A DNA stretch of 64,000 bases from Archegozetes longisetosus (Eukaryota > Arthropoda > Arachnida > Sarcoptiformes > Trhypochthoniidae), in NCBI GenBank assembly GCA_018873245.2, contig JAEMBT020000002.1:5410001-5474000 (forward strand), read 5' to 3'. Positions 34,334 through 47,149 of this stretch are shown here, one piece after another; position 1 is the stretch's first letter, and the number at the start of each line of letters is the position of its first letter. The position numbers and the translations under genes are program-made. The notes under the pieces were generated by a model. It searched no databases. It was given only the letters and a program-made list of their open reading frames with translations, and was not told where the DNA came from.

Positions 34334-37300
34334 TAAATAAACATTTAATCAAGAACTTCATTCAATTTTCTATTTTTAACTTTGAGTTAATGAGGATAAA
34401 AAATATTTAAACGTCAATTATTTGATCCGTTTATCTCATTATCTAATTTCATGGACGTCAGTATCAAATAAGTCATGGTTATCAAAACTTATCACAGCTT
34501 ATCCAATTAGTAAGTAATGCCCATAATCCCTATTCATGGATTTACGGCATATTCAAATAAAGGTTGCTTTTGATCTTTCAACAATATTTAAAATTGCTTA
34601 GCCTTCTGACAAATTCCTCAGTAAGTTTCAGTTTTTACTGACGAAGATAAAATATTTACAAGATCATATAATGGTAGGCGTTTCAATCTATAACTTATCT
34701 GATATGGCAAGTATTTCAAACCCATTCATACAATAAATCGCCAAAACAACAAAGCGAACTAATTCTGATTGCAATATTAGTTCCTATGGCTCACAAAAAA
34801 ACAGAGGGTTCGAAAAATTAAGGATTATTTGACTAAACACTAAAGTATATATTTGAATTAAGTATTGCATTCAAATATAATAAATCAAACGAGATAGTTG
34901 TGTAGACATTCATTTCATTTATTTTCCAAATTGTTTACAGACTAGAAGATCCGTCCGGTTATCAAGTCATTTTTTATTTAATTAATCTATAATAATGTCT
35001 CTTCGAATTCCCAAATCATGTGCTTTTCTGTTTTTGAACCTAAATTTATAAAACGGTATTAGAATTTTTCGAAATGTAAAATTTTGAAACACAAATAAAG
35101 TCCTACATATAGTTATAACTCTCTGATTTTTTAATCGTTCATAGTTAAGATGAGTGGTTTTCGAACTATATCGGGTTCACTTGTATAGTACCAATCAGGT
35201 GGTTTTCATAGTTAAATTTACATAGTTCAATTTTCCCACCTTCACGGTCAACTAGTGGGTCATAAAAGTCAGTTTAAAAACCTCTGATTCAGTCCATGTA
35301 ATCGAAAAACAGTATTGATTTCTCACAAGATATTGGAGATGCTTACAAACATTACAATTTTCGAACAATGCATTCTTATCAAGTAATATTATCTCGATTT
35401 TGTTTGGCTTAATTTTATGATTATACCCTTTTCCCAAAATCAAAAGTTCTTAACAGTTGATGTGTTATCGAATGCAAACATTTGTCTCGAATCCTTGTCA
35501 ATGCCTCTACTTCTCTCATCATTAGCTAATCATTTAGTAGTGTTGCAATAGTTACTTAATTGAATTCCGCTTAAAGATTAATACAGCCTTAAATCGAATG
35601 AGAGAATTGAAGCACCACTTACTGAACTGATAAGCTGCGAAACATTAGCAGTAAATATACATCAAAATTTTATTTTATGAGTGCAAAACTGACTGTCAGT
35701 GTAGCTGTTTACAAACCCTAACTGTAACAAATTGGAAGCATTCCAAGTAGAAGTTTAGACTGTTTTCTAAATTCCTGATATCCCCTGTCGAACCATTGTC
35801 ATTAAGTGAGTATTTTATCAAAACTTTTCATACTTTTCAACTTTGTGTTTAGTCTAAAACACCACTTTAACCACTAATTCTTCTTCATGCTTTCTTTTAA
35901 TTTCAAATATGACTCAAATTTATTCTACTCAACTCTAAAGCTCATCCTGATGCTATTTTTGTCCAAAAAATGAGCTTAGATTAGTAAAATCTGGTATATT
36001 TCACCTAATAGAGTCTGATTGAATTTCGGCAAATCAAGCACTCGTCAATCAATGTGATCATTAATTTAAGACTCGGACCCCTAGATTTCTATTAGAATAA
36101 ATTTAATGATTTAGAGTTAAAATCAGGCTAATTATTTAACCTAAATATGGCTTTAGATTTTTCGAAAATCGGATAAAACGCTAAAATTCAACTAAAATTC
36201 GAGTTTAAGGATTAGAAATCTGTGAATTCGGTTAAAATTAGTTTTAAAGAGAAATAACTTTTCATCAAATTTTTAGGTGAAAACTAACTTGAGATTTACG
36301 CAAACAGTTACAAAATGAAGAACTGATTATTAAAAATAGCTTATTTAAAAATTTATAAGACATTTCAAGATTTTTTTGTAAATTTTTAACCAAATCTAAC
36401 CAACGAGTTATAACTGGATTCACCAGTTTTTGTAGATTAAAACTAATACCTATGAACCGGTTTAGTGTTGTTTGAAACTTATTGAAAAGAAGAATATCTT
36501 ATCGCTTAATTACTAAATCTAAAGAATACTTCAGAATTGAATTGAATTTTCAGATTTACAGATTTTACACAACTTGATTACTTCCAACCCAATCCATATT
36601 AATGAGTTGAAAATCAACTTATTCTTTTATAGAAAAAGAGAATTAGAAACAAATTAGTAACTAGATTGCAATCAGAACCTGACGGAGCTTTCCATTGTCA
36701 TAACTAACAACTTCTACATTCGTGAACCATGAATTAATTTTAGAAACCTTTGAAACATTAATTAGATAAGTGCAAAATTAGAATAAAAGAAAACTATCTG
36801 TTCGATAGATTATCACAGCCATTATGCAAATTTGATTAAGGCACGAAAACATTTAAGGTCTGCCCGTGTTTCCAATCATATACTTTGGGACATTCTCTTG
36901 AATAATTATAATTTTATATTGACTTTCTGAAAAATACTAAAGATTAGTATAAGAGATTATCCTTTATTGATGGTTGAGCTTTAAAATTGAAATTTGATTT
37001 CTATATATTAATATTAATAAAACCTTGGTCTTTCAATGACCTTGCTTTATTGATAACGGGGTATACAGTATATACTTGACAAAGTATTTTGTTTTTAATC
37101 AATACATACAATTCGTAGAACAATAGGCAAACACTGTTTGAATTTTACGATCAGATAGTCTGTGTAAGTTATTCATAACATAGATACAGAATTGAGATTT
37201 TCGTCAAACATTCGATTCTAAATTAAGTCTAATGTCGTCACTCCTTTGACTATCATATAAGCTGTTGGATTAAAGAGTTTTATTAAAATAGTATTGTTTC

Positions 37301-37722
37301 TCAATTTGATCTCATAATCATAAGTGTCTCACTATCAATAGAATAGATTTTGAAGTGAATATCTATAGTTCATAAGTTGAATATGTCATTAAATATCTGA
37401 TTGGTGGAAGCGATTGGTGCTCCTTACTTGCGTGAAACTCTTCTAAATATTATTAAATGTTAGATTTGATTGTATTTAATTGACGTCAGTATATCGTATT
37501 TTCAAATACTGAAGTATTAAAACATCATCAATTTTGCGTATCTACTTTACTCTTTATTTAACTGAACGAGAGTTAGCATAATATTTATTACCGTAATCAA
37601 CATAAAATGTAAATCATTAAAATAGATTTTAATTACCTTTAATGTTATTTTTATCACTAAGAATACCGTTATAGATACAATTTTATTGCTTTACTTTGAC
37701 TTAAGAAAAAGAGAACTTCGAA
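34334..37722. other. long AT-rich intergenic stretch
   Basis: About 3.4 kb upstream of the Na+/Ca2+ exchanger gene. No ORF, RNA gene or strong repeat was recognised. It should contain that gene's promoter and any 5' UTR exons. Confidence 0.45.
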
Positions 37723-40700
37723 ATGACTTCAGTTTTGAGTCCTGAAATGGAGGAGCCTGACGCTCTCAAAGTAAGTTATGCTACTCTTTTTTATAATATA
37801 ATTAATGTTCAAATTAGTCCATTTTCTACTGCTTTTCTAAGTGACTATTTCGTCGATTATTTCTATTAGATCAAAAGTTTAGGTTTATTCTAAAATTTTA
37901 CTTTTCTTTAAATCTTTTTTGAAAATGATCGTTTTGTTAAACTACTCTCCAATAGTAAATATACTTGATCATTAGAACAAGTTTTATGGATTGAATTTTG
38001 AAGAGCCCTCGTCATTACTATAAATGTCTGTTGCACGAACTGTTATGAAATCTGCAATTCTATAGATTAGATTTGAAGCATTAGGAAACAATAGTCTTTC
38101 AGTTGCATTTAAAATGTTTTTAGCGTTTATATTTTAAACAATACAATGTATTGATCCATTAATTATCCGTATATTTGTAGTGTATGTTTGTGAATAAGTT
38201 CAATACTACCGAAGCTAAATGTAATTTTACCATAAACAACGACGACTGCGCATATGATGGCATTATCTATGATTTTACTCATTTGGCATATTGTGATATC
38301 GGTGATGACTACCGAGGTGCAACTCTTTGTATCTTATTTTCAATCTTGTTATTCTTATTCTTATCAATGGGAGTCGTGGCAGATGAATTGTAATATCAAA
38401 TGAATCAAATGATTTAAATCATCGTAAATACTAATAAAAGAATTTTTTAGCAGTTTATGTCCCGCACTCCTGACAATATCTAAAACTTTGCGACTACCGG
38501 ATAATATCGCGGTAAGAAACTAGATAAGTGTTTCAAGTTCAAGTTCAAATATTTCCTAATTGAAATTTTGAAGGGCGTCACATTCCTAGCCTTTGGTAAT
38601 GGAGCACCGGATATCTTCTCATCAATCAGTGGTATAACACAACTCAAACCACAGCTTATAGTTTCGGGATTGTTCGGTAGGCAAAGTTTATGAAGTTTTT
38701 CAGACAGAATTACTAATGTGAATTGCATTTCAGGCGCAGGAATATTTGTCACGACAGTAGTTGCCGGTAGCGTTTTATTGACGGGTGAATTTGAAGTAAT
38801 GCAACGACCATTATTGCGTGATATGGCATTTTATATTGGAGCTGCTTTCATGGTTTGGTTTATTATATGGAAAGCTAGAATCTATCTCAAGCATGCTATA
38901 GGTAATAAAATAGCATGTGATCTGTTACGAAATGTTTTAATAAATTATTATCTATTATCTAATTGTATGACTATTAATGCATAAAAGTTAATCATTATTT
39001 TTTTTATCTTATAGCCTTAGTCGTAGTTTATATCTGTTATATCTCCGTTGTGATAGTGAGCCGTTATATTTATATGAAAACCAAAAAAGGCAAAGACTCC
39101 CAAAAAGAAAATTCATCCACAAGTTCAACTGAACTGAGCACTATTTCTGACAATATTGATAAGAAAGATGTGGATTCAGAAGCTATTGGTAGTGGCATTA
39201 ATTTTCAAAGAACTAAAGCTCTTAGTACTAAATCAAAAAGAGCACAATCTTTACAGGATAATGATGTTGTTCTCACACGTGAGTTATTTTATCGCAAATC
39301 TTACATTAATTATAAAATTTATACATTGTTTATCTGTAATTATTATCCAAATTATATCTCACGAAGGAATTTAATTTGGAAAAAGCTATAAAGACAAAAA
39401 TATAATAAGATTGCAGAGCACGACAATTATCTCACTGAATCTCCAATCAAAACTGCACTTCTTTGAAATTTAATTTCATGCAGTTAATAATCTGAGAAGT
39501 CATATAAACTACTCAGAACTCGACTATAATAAGCTTATTCAGTGATATTCAGTGCTTAGTAAAGTTTTCCATAATTTACTGTTTTTCACTTATAAGTGAA
39601 ATATCTTAACCTTTTTACATCCTTGAGGGCTTATCTTGTTGTTACTTCAATTAACCATTAAACTAACATTTTTGTAAGAGATATAGCCTTTAAACAACAT
39701 TAAGACTGAGTTGAACATACTAGGAAATTTCTTGGACTATACATTTAATATCCAATTTTAATCTGAGTCCCACTTATTGATTGATTGACTGAATTGAAAC
39801 ATCAAACTTACGTTCTTATCAAATATTAATAATGAAATATCTTATCAACTGATGAAAAAATACCTGACTTTTGAGTAGTCACAATATCATACGAGTTTCT
39901 GATTTTCATATTAAGACATTGTAAGCTAATTGAGGAATGCACTGGCTGTCTAGAACAACACCTAGAGGTCCACAGGTCTGATCCGGCCCGACCAATTATT
40001 TTGTCTGGCTCTTAGAGATTTCAAAATATTTAGTTAATAAACATTTTTGCAAGAAAAATGTTGAGACTTTGTACGTATTGAGAAAATTTTCCTTCAAATT
40101 CAAGCTCTGAGACAGAGGTTTTCTTTTCACAACCCATTTTTAAGCCTTAAAATTTTTGGCGACCCCAAACAATATGTTCTTATTTCATGACTTTACTAAT
40201 AAACTTTGTATTACTAAGGTAATTTTCAATGTGATGCATGTGCGTGTTTATTCTCACATAAAATATATTAAAGACTACGCGTTAAATATAAATTTCAAAT
40301 TTAGTTCCAACATTTTTATAAATAGTGCAATTATCGTAACCCCTGAAAATCTCTCACGACCCCCACTTTGGGACTTCTGCTCTAAGTTATTCTACTAAAG
40401 AAAATCTACTATGATTCAAGTATTTTTCATGAACTCTATTGCATTTTATGGGAATTTTCGAACTATTTGGCCGGATAAACACTTAGTTACATTAAATCTG
40501 GCCCAAGAGATTTGTTAGGCTACCGACCGCTGGTTTAAAAGAATTTCTTTTTACTAAACCTAAATGTATTGGCCACTTATACTTAAAGTTTGCATTATTG
40601 ATAATATTCAAGAAAGCTTTAAATTCGTTAGAGTTTCACTAAGGTTCTTCGAAATCATTGACAACTTTATTGCAAATTTTCTCGTGTTTCCCTGTATTCA

Positions 40701-42727
40701 TCAGTAAATTGTTGCATTTGATATAGGATTTTATCGAAAGGGAACATTACATACTCCGCGACACAGTAGGACAAATTCAATAGTCAAACATTTAGCACAT
40801 CATCATTTCGAGAATACACTTCATAGGATTGAAAGACAATATGATGAAGATAATAATTCTTATGATAAAAGTGAATATAAGAAGACCAAAAAAATGAAAA
40901 GGCCTAAATTCTTCTCCCAATTATCCACAATATCGACACAATCGATATTATCAGTTGAAGCGGTGGCACGCGCACTGACTGAATCAAAGGAGCTTTTTAT
41001 TCACATATCCCCAATTGATATAATCGAATGGCCCGAATATACCTGGCATAAGAAAGCGATGGAGGTGGTAAAGGCATTGCCTTATTTTGTAATGACACTT
41101 TGCATACCGGTTGTCGATCTCGAAAGTCCTAAAGAAAATTGGTGTCGATTGTTGTCTTGCATAAATTTAATATTTGCGCCACAGGTCGGACTCTTTTTCC
41201 TTGGCTGTAAGTTTAACTCAAGTCTCAGATTTTCTGAATCAAATTTTTAATACTTTTGATATTTATACTAAATTACTAGTGATGGATAACACAATAGGAG
41301 AAAAGTTTCCGATTTGGTCTCTCGTATTCCTTATATCATTTGGGTTAGCAATAATCGTATATTTGACGTCCAATCCAGGAGAGCCTCCGATATACAATAG
41401 AGTCTTTGCATTTTTGGGTTTCGGTGTTTCGGTACTATTTATCAATGCAATCGCCAATGAAGTGATTAATATCTTGGAAACACTCGGAATCATGTTTAGC
41501 TTAAGTGATGCTATTCTTGGTCTTACAATTCTGGCTTGGGGTAACAGCTTAGGAGGTAATCACATATTTTACTAATTTCTGTTCACAATTATTACAATTA
41601 TCTAACAAAACATTCTTATAAAAAGATATGATCTCTGACATAACAATGGCTCGCCACGGATATCCCGGTATCGGAATCTCTGCATGTTTTGGTGGACCCC
41701 TTCTTAGTAAGTACTAGTTATGCTGCCGTATATTCAGAACCTTTTCAGGTTCAGTTCACACTCAAGGGATAGTTGAGGGGCAATGAGGTGCTGAAAGATA
41801 GCTCTCAGAAAAAGTAAATCCTTATACTAACCTACACACATTAAAACGGTGTCCTCCCGATTGACCAACAAATATAAGACCAACAAATAAAAGCCCAACA
41901 AATTTATGCTAAGGTTATTATTGAATAGCAGTTCATTTAAGCAATGCTTAAGTAATGCTTTTTCTATAGTTAAAATTAGACAAAAAGTTTGATTATTGGA
42001 AAATAAGAGTGAATATCAGTGCATTACTAATAAGAAGTTTTGAGAAAATTCAAAATTTGAAGGCTCTTTTTTGAAATCTATAAAACATCTTATAAATGTG
42101 ACTCGTTCAATAATCTGAAAACAGATGTTTATTTAATTATTTGATAAATTAAGAGATTTGATTTGTTGGTCATTTAATTGTTGGTCTTTTATTTGTTGGG
42201 CTTTTCTTGTTGTGCTTTTGGTTTTTGGTCTTTCATTTGTTGGTCAATCGGAAGTAAACCATTAAAACATCTGAATACTGTCCCTCATAATCTTGAGAGC
42301 CAACTGGTACTCAAATATCTGGCGCTTAAAGACTAATTTAGTACATTGCTCTCGTATACGACAGATAGATATTGAACTTGACTCGAGTTTATTAATAATT
42401 TTCTCTTTCAAAAACAGACTTATTATTGGGCTTAGGCTTACCATATACTATACTATTAGTCGATGAACCAGAAGACGGAATAGAGGTATGTATTGAGAAT
42501 GGCGAAGATTTCGAATTAAATTAAAAGTATTTCTGATTTAATTATAGTTGGTATACAACCGAATGGTAACTTTACTTTACACTACTATCTCAATAAGCCT
42601 TGTGTCATCAATGGTTTTATTTATTACTAATCGATTCCAAGCTAAAAAAGTTCATGGAATTTACTTAATATGTTTATATTTTGTTTATTTAACTTTCGCT
42701 ATACTTATTGAGTCTAAGATATTGTAG
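37723..42727 (+). CDS. SLC8B1: mitochondrial-type Na+/Ca2+ (Li+) exchanger, NCLX family
   Basis: NCLX exports Ca2+ from mitochondria in exchange for Na+. Eleven exons join without a frame break: 37723-37770, 38181-38389, 38451-38511, 38574-38676, 38734-38901, 39015-39278, 40727-41206, 41280-41555, 41626-41706, 42418-42485, 42548-42727. The product is 645 residues (family about 580). The alpha-1 repeat GVTFLAFGNGAPDIFS (about 107-122) and alpha-2 repeat LAWGNSLGDMISD (about 530-542), followed by MARHGYPGIGISACFGGPLLN, hold the ion-binding Asn/Asp residues. An extracytosolic CNFT...DDCAYDG segment and about 12 membrane helices fit the family. A hydrophilic central loop, about 225-360, is long and Ser/Lys-rich; the expansion accounts for the extra length. 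AATAAA signals follow at about 42760-42770. Introns 6 (1.4 kb) and 9 (0.7 kb) hold inverted-repeat insertions. The orthologue call is strong; localisation is inferred from the family. Confidence 0.93.
40113..40379. mobile_element. hAT-like MITE in an intron of the exchanger gene
   Basis: Left end CAGAGGTTTTCTTTTC, right end (minus strand) CAGAAGTCCCAAAGT: the CAGNGGTYC start of many hAT elements, with subterminal GACCCC motifs inside both ends (GGCGACCCC on the left, CACGACCCCC on the right). Flanking octamers CTCTGAGA and CTCTAAGT agree at six of eight positions and may be a decayed 8-bp duplication. Confidence 0.6.
41856..42252. mobile_element. intronic foldback element with subterminal tandem repeats
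   Basis: Inverted arms CCGATTGACCAACAAATATA (left) and the complement of GTTGGTCAATCGG (right). Each arm contains a series of about 13-15 bp tandem units: GACCAACAAATAAAA on the left, several TTGTTGGTCTTTTATT variants on the right. It lies within intron 9 of the exchanger gene, between exons 41626-41706 and 42418-42485. Non-coding. Confidence 0.75.
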
Positions 42728-43031
42728 ATATGATTAGAATTGTTTTAATATTATTGTAAAATAAAATAAACTGTTCATTAAAAATGATAAATATTTACAC
42801 AATTGTAAATGTAAAGTTATTGTGCTTAGCTTTTAAAAATTATAACTTTATTTGAAGTTTACTATTTGTGTACTTGAAATGAACTAAAGATACATTTGAT
42901 TAAATTTTGTATATAAAGAGTAAGAAATGTAATAAAACAGGTTATTGACTAGAAAGAGTCAGACTTCTGGCGATTTTAAAAGTGTTAATCCCTCGCGCTA
43001 TTTTAATCTCTATAAGGTCAATACTTGAAAC

Positions 43032-43609
43032 TAGTGATTGAAATGTTTTGAATTTTTAATTCCGATTCCATTCCAATTACATTGACTCCTATCCCAATTC
43101 CGTTCCAATTCCATTGAGTTTTTAAATTTCAATTCCAATTCCATTCCAATTCCTTGGAATGGAATTGGATTCCATTGGATTCCAATAAAGTTTGACGCAA
43201 AAAATAGTTTTGTTTATATAGTATTGAATTACAATACAAGGTATCGACACGTGAGTCATTATAGACTTCTGTGCCATTAATTGAGTTTCATTGCTGCTTT
43301 TGTCCACGATCTTTGTTTTATAAGAAATAATTGAGAGGGTTATTAAGTAAGATAGATCCTGACTCAAGTGGAAGTTTTTTTCTGTATTCTACAGTCTATA
43401 TACAAAGCCTGCTTATTTGGTCTTTTCATTAAAAATTATATTGATTGAAACTTAATTTTGTCTCAATTTCTATCAATTCCAATTTCATTGGCATTAATTC
43501 CAATTCCAATAAGTTTTAAAATTTTAATTCCAATTCCATTCCAATTCCTTGGAATGGAATTGGAATTCCAATGGAATCCAAGGTATTGGAATTAACTTTT
43601 CAATCACTA
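43032..43609. mobile_element. hAT-type MITE with perfect 8-bp target duplication
   Basis: The octamer CTTGAAAC directly flanks both ends (43024-43031 and 43610-43617). The termini TAGTGATTGAAA and its complement TTTCAATCACTA are inverted repeats. Two internal blocks (about 43055-43190 and 43470-43595) consist of AATTCCATTCC-type units arranged as palindromes around CCTTGG. An 8-bp duplication assigns it to hAT-like transposition. No coding sequence. Confidence 0.85.
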
Positions 43610-44191
43610 CTTGAAACCTTTTCACAACTTAACTCTAAATATAAGATGAATCCGAAAACTTGGAAAAACCTTTTACCTTTTACCTGAGCAAACCACAATT
43701 GACAAAAACCGTTAATGGAAGTATTTTTAATAAATAGAAAATAATCTTAAAATCTATTCCTTTACATAAACTTGATTAGTTCGAACTAAAAAACTTGTTC
43801 TAGTAATTTATTTTTAACTACTGATATAATATATTTTATTCTGTTTTGTATCTAATCCTATGTCGCATTCGATGATTTTTCATTCGATATTTTTCTTCAA
43901 TCTTACTTAGTAATACTTATATCAGATGTTGTAAAATTGAAATGAACGCAGAATGTGAACAAATGATTTAAATAGCACGAAATTTCGCACATATGCATGG
44001 AAAAGACTGGGATTAGGAATATTCTCTAAGAATTTTTTAAGTCTAATGTCTTCGATTATATGAACTTGTCAGACATACTGATAAATAAAATTAGTTGATA
44101 TATCAGAAAATATCAAATTCTTAGAGTTCGCAAATAATAGCTTAATATGTAAGTTAAGAAAAATGCAAAAATTACAAATATCAAATAATTG

Positions 44192-44403
44192 CACTCAAAA
44201 ATTAACAATCGTCAATAGCAATCAGAAGTTATTCACTGTTGTGGGATGTTTCCCATCAGACTATAATATTAAAAATATTTAAAAACATTCAAAATTGAAT
44301 GTAGTAATCAAAGTGAATTTGACAACAAATTGATACGTGTCTCATGAAGAGTGATACAGCAAATAGCTTCTCCTGTTGCCATAGCAGGCTAAGTTTTCGA
44401 CTG
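44192..44403. mobile_element. dispersed inverted-repeat family, copy A
   Basis: Left end CACTCAAAAATTAACAATCG, right end (minus strand) CAGTCGAAAACTTAGCCTGC; both then have ATAGCAA or ATGGCAA. The same termini occur at 52944-53175 and, as a half copy, at 63661-63726, so this is a repeat family. No TSD was assigned. Confidence 0.7.
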
Positions 44404-44637
44404 CACCTCAAAATATTGTCGTGGCTTGCTCTCACATTCTCCTAAATACAACTTGCAAATCATGGTATAAATAGTGTGACAAGGCGCATAAGGTCCAGTA
44501 CAAGCAAGAGCTGTAACAATCATAAGTCAGAAGTTTCTTAACTTCTGTACCGTCGGTTCAAAATGTACTGTTCAGACTGAGTATTTCGCGCACCAAAAGT
44601 TTAGGGGTTATAAACATATTTAAATTGAATTTGCATA
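44404..44637. other. spacer between two mobile elements
   Basis: No feature recognised. Confidence 0.4.
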
Positions 44638-45790
44638 CAGTAGACACTCGATATTTTGAAATACCATCTATTTTGAACCTCTAAAAATGTCCCGTCCACA
44701 AGGAATAATGTTAATAATATCACTTATTTTGAAACACTCACTAGGGAAGTTTTTTGGGCGTCACAAAGCAATTTTAATTATTTTTGGCTAAAATGTACAT
44801 CAATGTAAGTAATTGAAAATTTCATAAAAATTGACTGCTGAGCTGCTAAATATTTTTTTATAAACTGAGTATTTAAAAAGTGGGTCTTTAAAGAATTCTT
44901 GTATTGTCGTAACAACATCTACTACTAAATATATTGAACCCTTATTTACAATCATTATTAAAATTGCTTTTATTTGATTATTGTGTTGAATTTTAATATA
45001 AGTTTCATAATTGATACTTGAATTCAAGTAAACTTTAATTTCTTATACTTTTATAATACGACTAGAATAGTATGCCTATTAATTGCTAAGCATTTAAATT
45101 TTGATAGCGCTTTATTAAATCTTTATTTTATTCTTTGTTTTTAGTTATTTTTCAATCAAGTTTGAATAAAAGCGTAAAATTTACACGCTATTGAGTAATT
45201 TACTCATTAGCATTTTTGGGTTGAAAAATATAAACTTTCTGATAATAGTTGGTAAAAATTTCCTCTCTGTTTTACCAATTTTTTAAAGATTACCATTATT
45301 ACTCATATTAAGTACTTTTAATTAAATTTCAATTTAAACATTAAAAAATAATCTCAGCAGTTAATTTTTTCATAAGTTTAAACAACTTATATTGATGTAT
45401 GTTTTAGCCAAAAATAATTCAAATTACTTTGTGACACCCAAAAAACTTTCCTAGTCAGTATTTTGAATCAATCTGAACATCAGTCTATATTATATTGTAC
45501 CTCTTTATTTTGAAATATCTGTCAAATAATTTCAAGATATAATAACGCATCAAATTTTCACAAAAAAATCATTATTAATACTGTTGAGCAGTTCAGGTTT
45601 CCGAAATTCGTGGACGAAGCTCAAACCTGAACCCCAATCTAAATAGAATCTTAGTCATAATCATTCAAATGTTGCATTTTGAGCGAAATCTTTATTTTGA
45701 GCATTTTTCAATGTACGGGCTATTTTGAAAACTCGCTATTTCGAACAAAATTTTTTGACAGAAACGAGTTCAAAATAACGAGGTTATAGT
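44638..45790. mobile_element. pogo/Tigger-like non-autonomous element, about 1.15 kb
   Basis: Left end CAGTAGACACTCGATATTTT and right end (minus strand) CACTATAACCTCGTTATTTTG resemble pogo/Tigger termini; TA flanks both (44636-44637, 45791-45792). A second long inverted pair inside (about 44745-44815 and 45395-45465) carries AAGTTTTTTGGGYGTCAC and TTTTTGGCTAAAA with its complement. About 550 bp of AT-rich loop lies between. Several TATTTTGAA motifs repeat near the ends. No transposase frame remains. Confidence 0.75.
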
Positions 45791-46059
45791 GTACTTTAAA
45801 AGTTTGAAAGTTATTGAAATTTGAAGATAAAATTAATATTATAAAAAGCTAAATGAGTCATAATCAGTAACTCTTGTGTGAATAAAAGATAAAACTCTTT
45901 TTAGCTTCTCATACAAAATCTATTCTTTTGAGACAGTCATAGATTACAAAAGTCTTGAACTTATATTGTATAAGTTCATATACTAGTAATCATAAGTTCT
46001 CGATTATTCTTTATAAAACTGTTATTAGTTTTGAACCTTTTATACATAATCCTACATAA

Positions 46060-46256
46060 AGAAAGTATATAAGAATTAACAATAAGCTAACGTGAGCGCA
46101 GTCTTAGTTCGTTCAGCTCCAAATTGTGTTCATTTAATGATAATAATAAATGAGTTATTTAGTTGTACGTAACTTAGAGTATTCGGTGTTCTATTAAAGT
46201 TAAAATCAAAACTAGTAGAACTACTGTTATATCACAATTGGCGCAGTCGGCAGGAT
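46060..46256 (+). mobile_element. 3' part of an LTR with primer-binding site
   Basis: AGTATATAAG near 46064 may be the LTR TATA box. The LTR would end at CACA near 46236, immediately before ATTGGCGCAGTCGGCAGGAT, a typical tRNA primer-binding site of Ty3/gypsy-type retrotransposons (from 46239). The LTR 5' boundary and the second LTR were not found. Confidence 0.6.
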
Positions 46257-46483
46257 ATCTAATGATATCCACTTGAATTAATAATCACTCGATCACATCT
46301 TCAGATCGCTAATAATTCATTTATATTAACTCGACATTAATGAAGAACGTATAATCTGGAGCCTGAACACTATACTCGTTGGCATAGATCTGGGCATAAG
46401 CCGACAACAACTGGGAAGACACGCAAATCATCAACAACTAATACAGCATCGATTAAAACTACAGTTGCAAACCAACAAACTCC

Positions 46484-47060
46484 GTGACGCAACGAATCCT
46501 TAACCACTTCTCTAGTTCCCAAACAAGAAATGGACTCAAAAGATATCAAACTCGTTGCATTCACGGGAAAAACAAGATTTCGGTCACAAATTGGCTAAAT
46601 CTTTTCGAAGTCGTCGTGAACTCTTTATCAGACGATAAGGCAAAAGTTATAAAACTGATGTCCTATATAGATGAGGATGCATTAGATTTTTACGCCACAA
46701 AAATCGCAACAAATCTCTCAACTATAACTTGGAAAGAAACTCGAGAACTCATGGAACGCCGCTTTGGTATTGCAACAATATCGCCAATTATAGCTGCAAC
46801 TAGAAGGGTTTTCCAGAAATCAGACACAATTAAAACCTATTACGACGAAAAAGTCGCGCTTCTAGAACGCACAGGGCTTTCCGAAGAACATAGAGCAGAT
46901 CAATTAACGGAAGGATTGCCAGATGCATATCAAACACATTTCTATGCAGCCGAGTTACAAACACTTTAGATTGGCTTTCAATTGCAACTAAAATTGAAGC
47001 TGATCTCAAATCAAAGTCAACTCAACATAGGAAGGCGCTTCACAGCAATCATTGCATAGT
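46484..47060 (+). pseudogene. gypsy-type gag fragment, truncated and frameshifted
   Basis: The clearest open stretch (46569-46966) reads VTNWLNLFEVVVNSLSDDKA, then a DALDFYATK segment and W...RELMERRFG, characteristic of Ty3/gypsy Gag capsid cores. Sense sequence before about 46570 lies in another frame, with the switch at an A-rich run; after the stop at 46969 it continues one frame over as LDWLSIATKIEADLK. No protease, reverse transcriptase or integrase follows; Tc1-like sequence begins about 100 bp later. An old, dead copy. Confidence 0.7.
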
Positions 47061-47149
47061 CCAGCATTGCAACGAGTCTTCGTCAATACATGATAAAATT
47101 AAACTATCAAGTCATTATCAATTCAAACGCTCTAATTACGGTCAACAGT

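Noticed and set aside
40156-40398. 80-codon frame inside an intron of the exchanger gene
   Set aside because: It lies almost wholly within the hAT-like MITE at 40113-40379 and reads as random sequence.
8322-42727. Functional cluster of calcium genes (wolframin and NCLX)
   Set aside because: They are 27 kb apart, on opposite strands, separated by unrelated genes and transposons; proximity is most likely coincidence.
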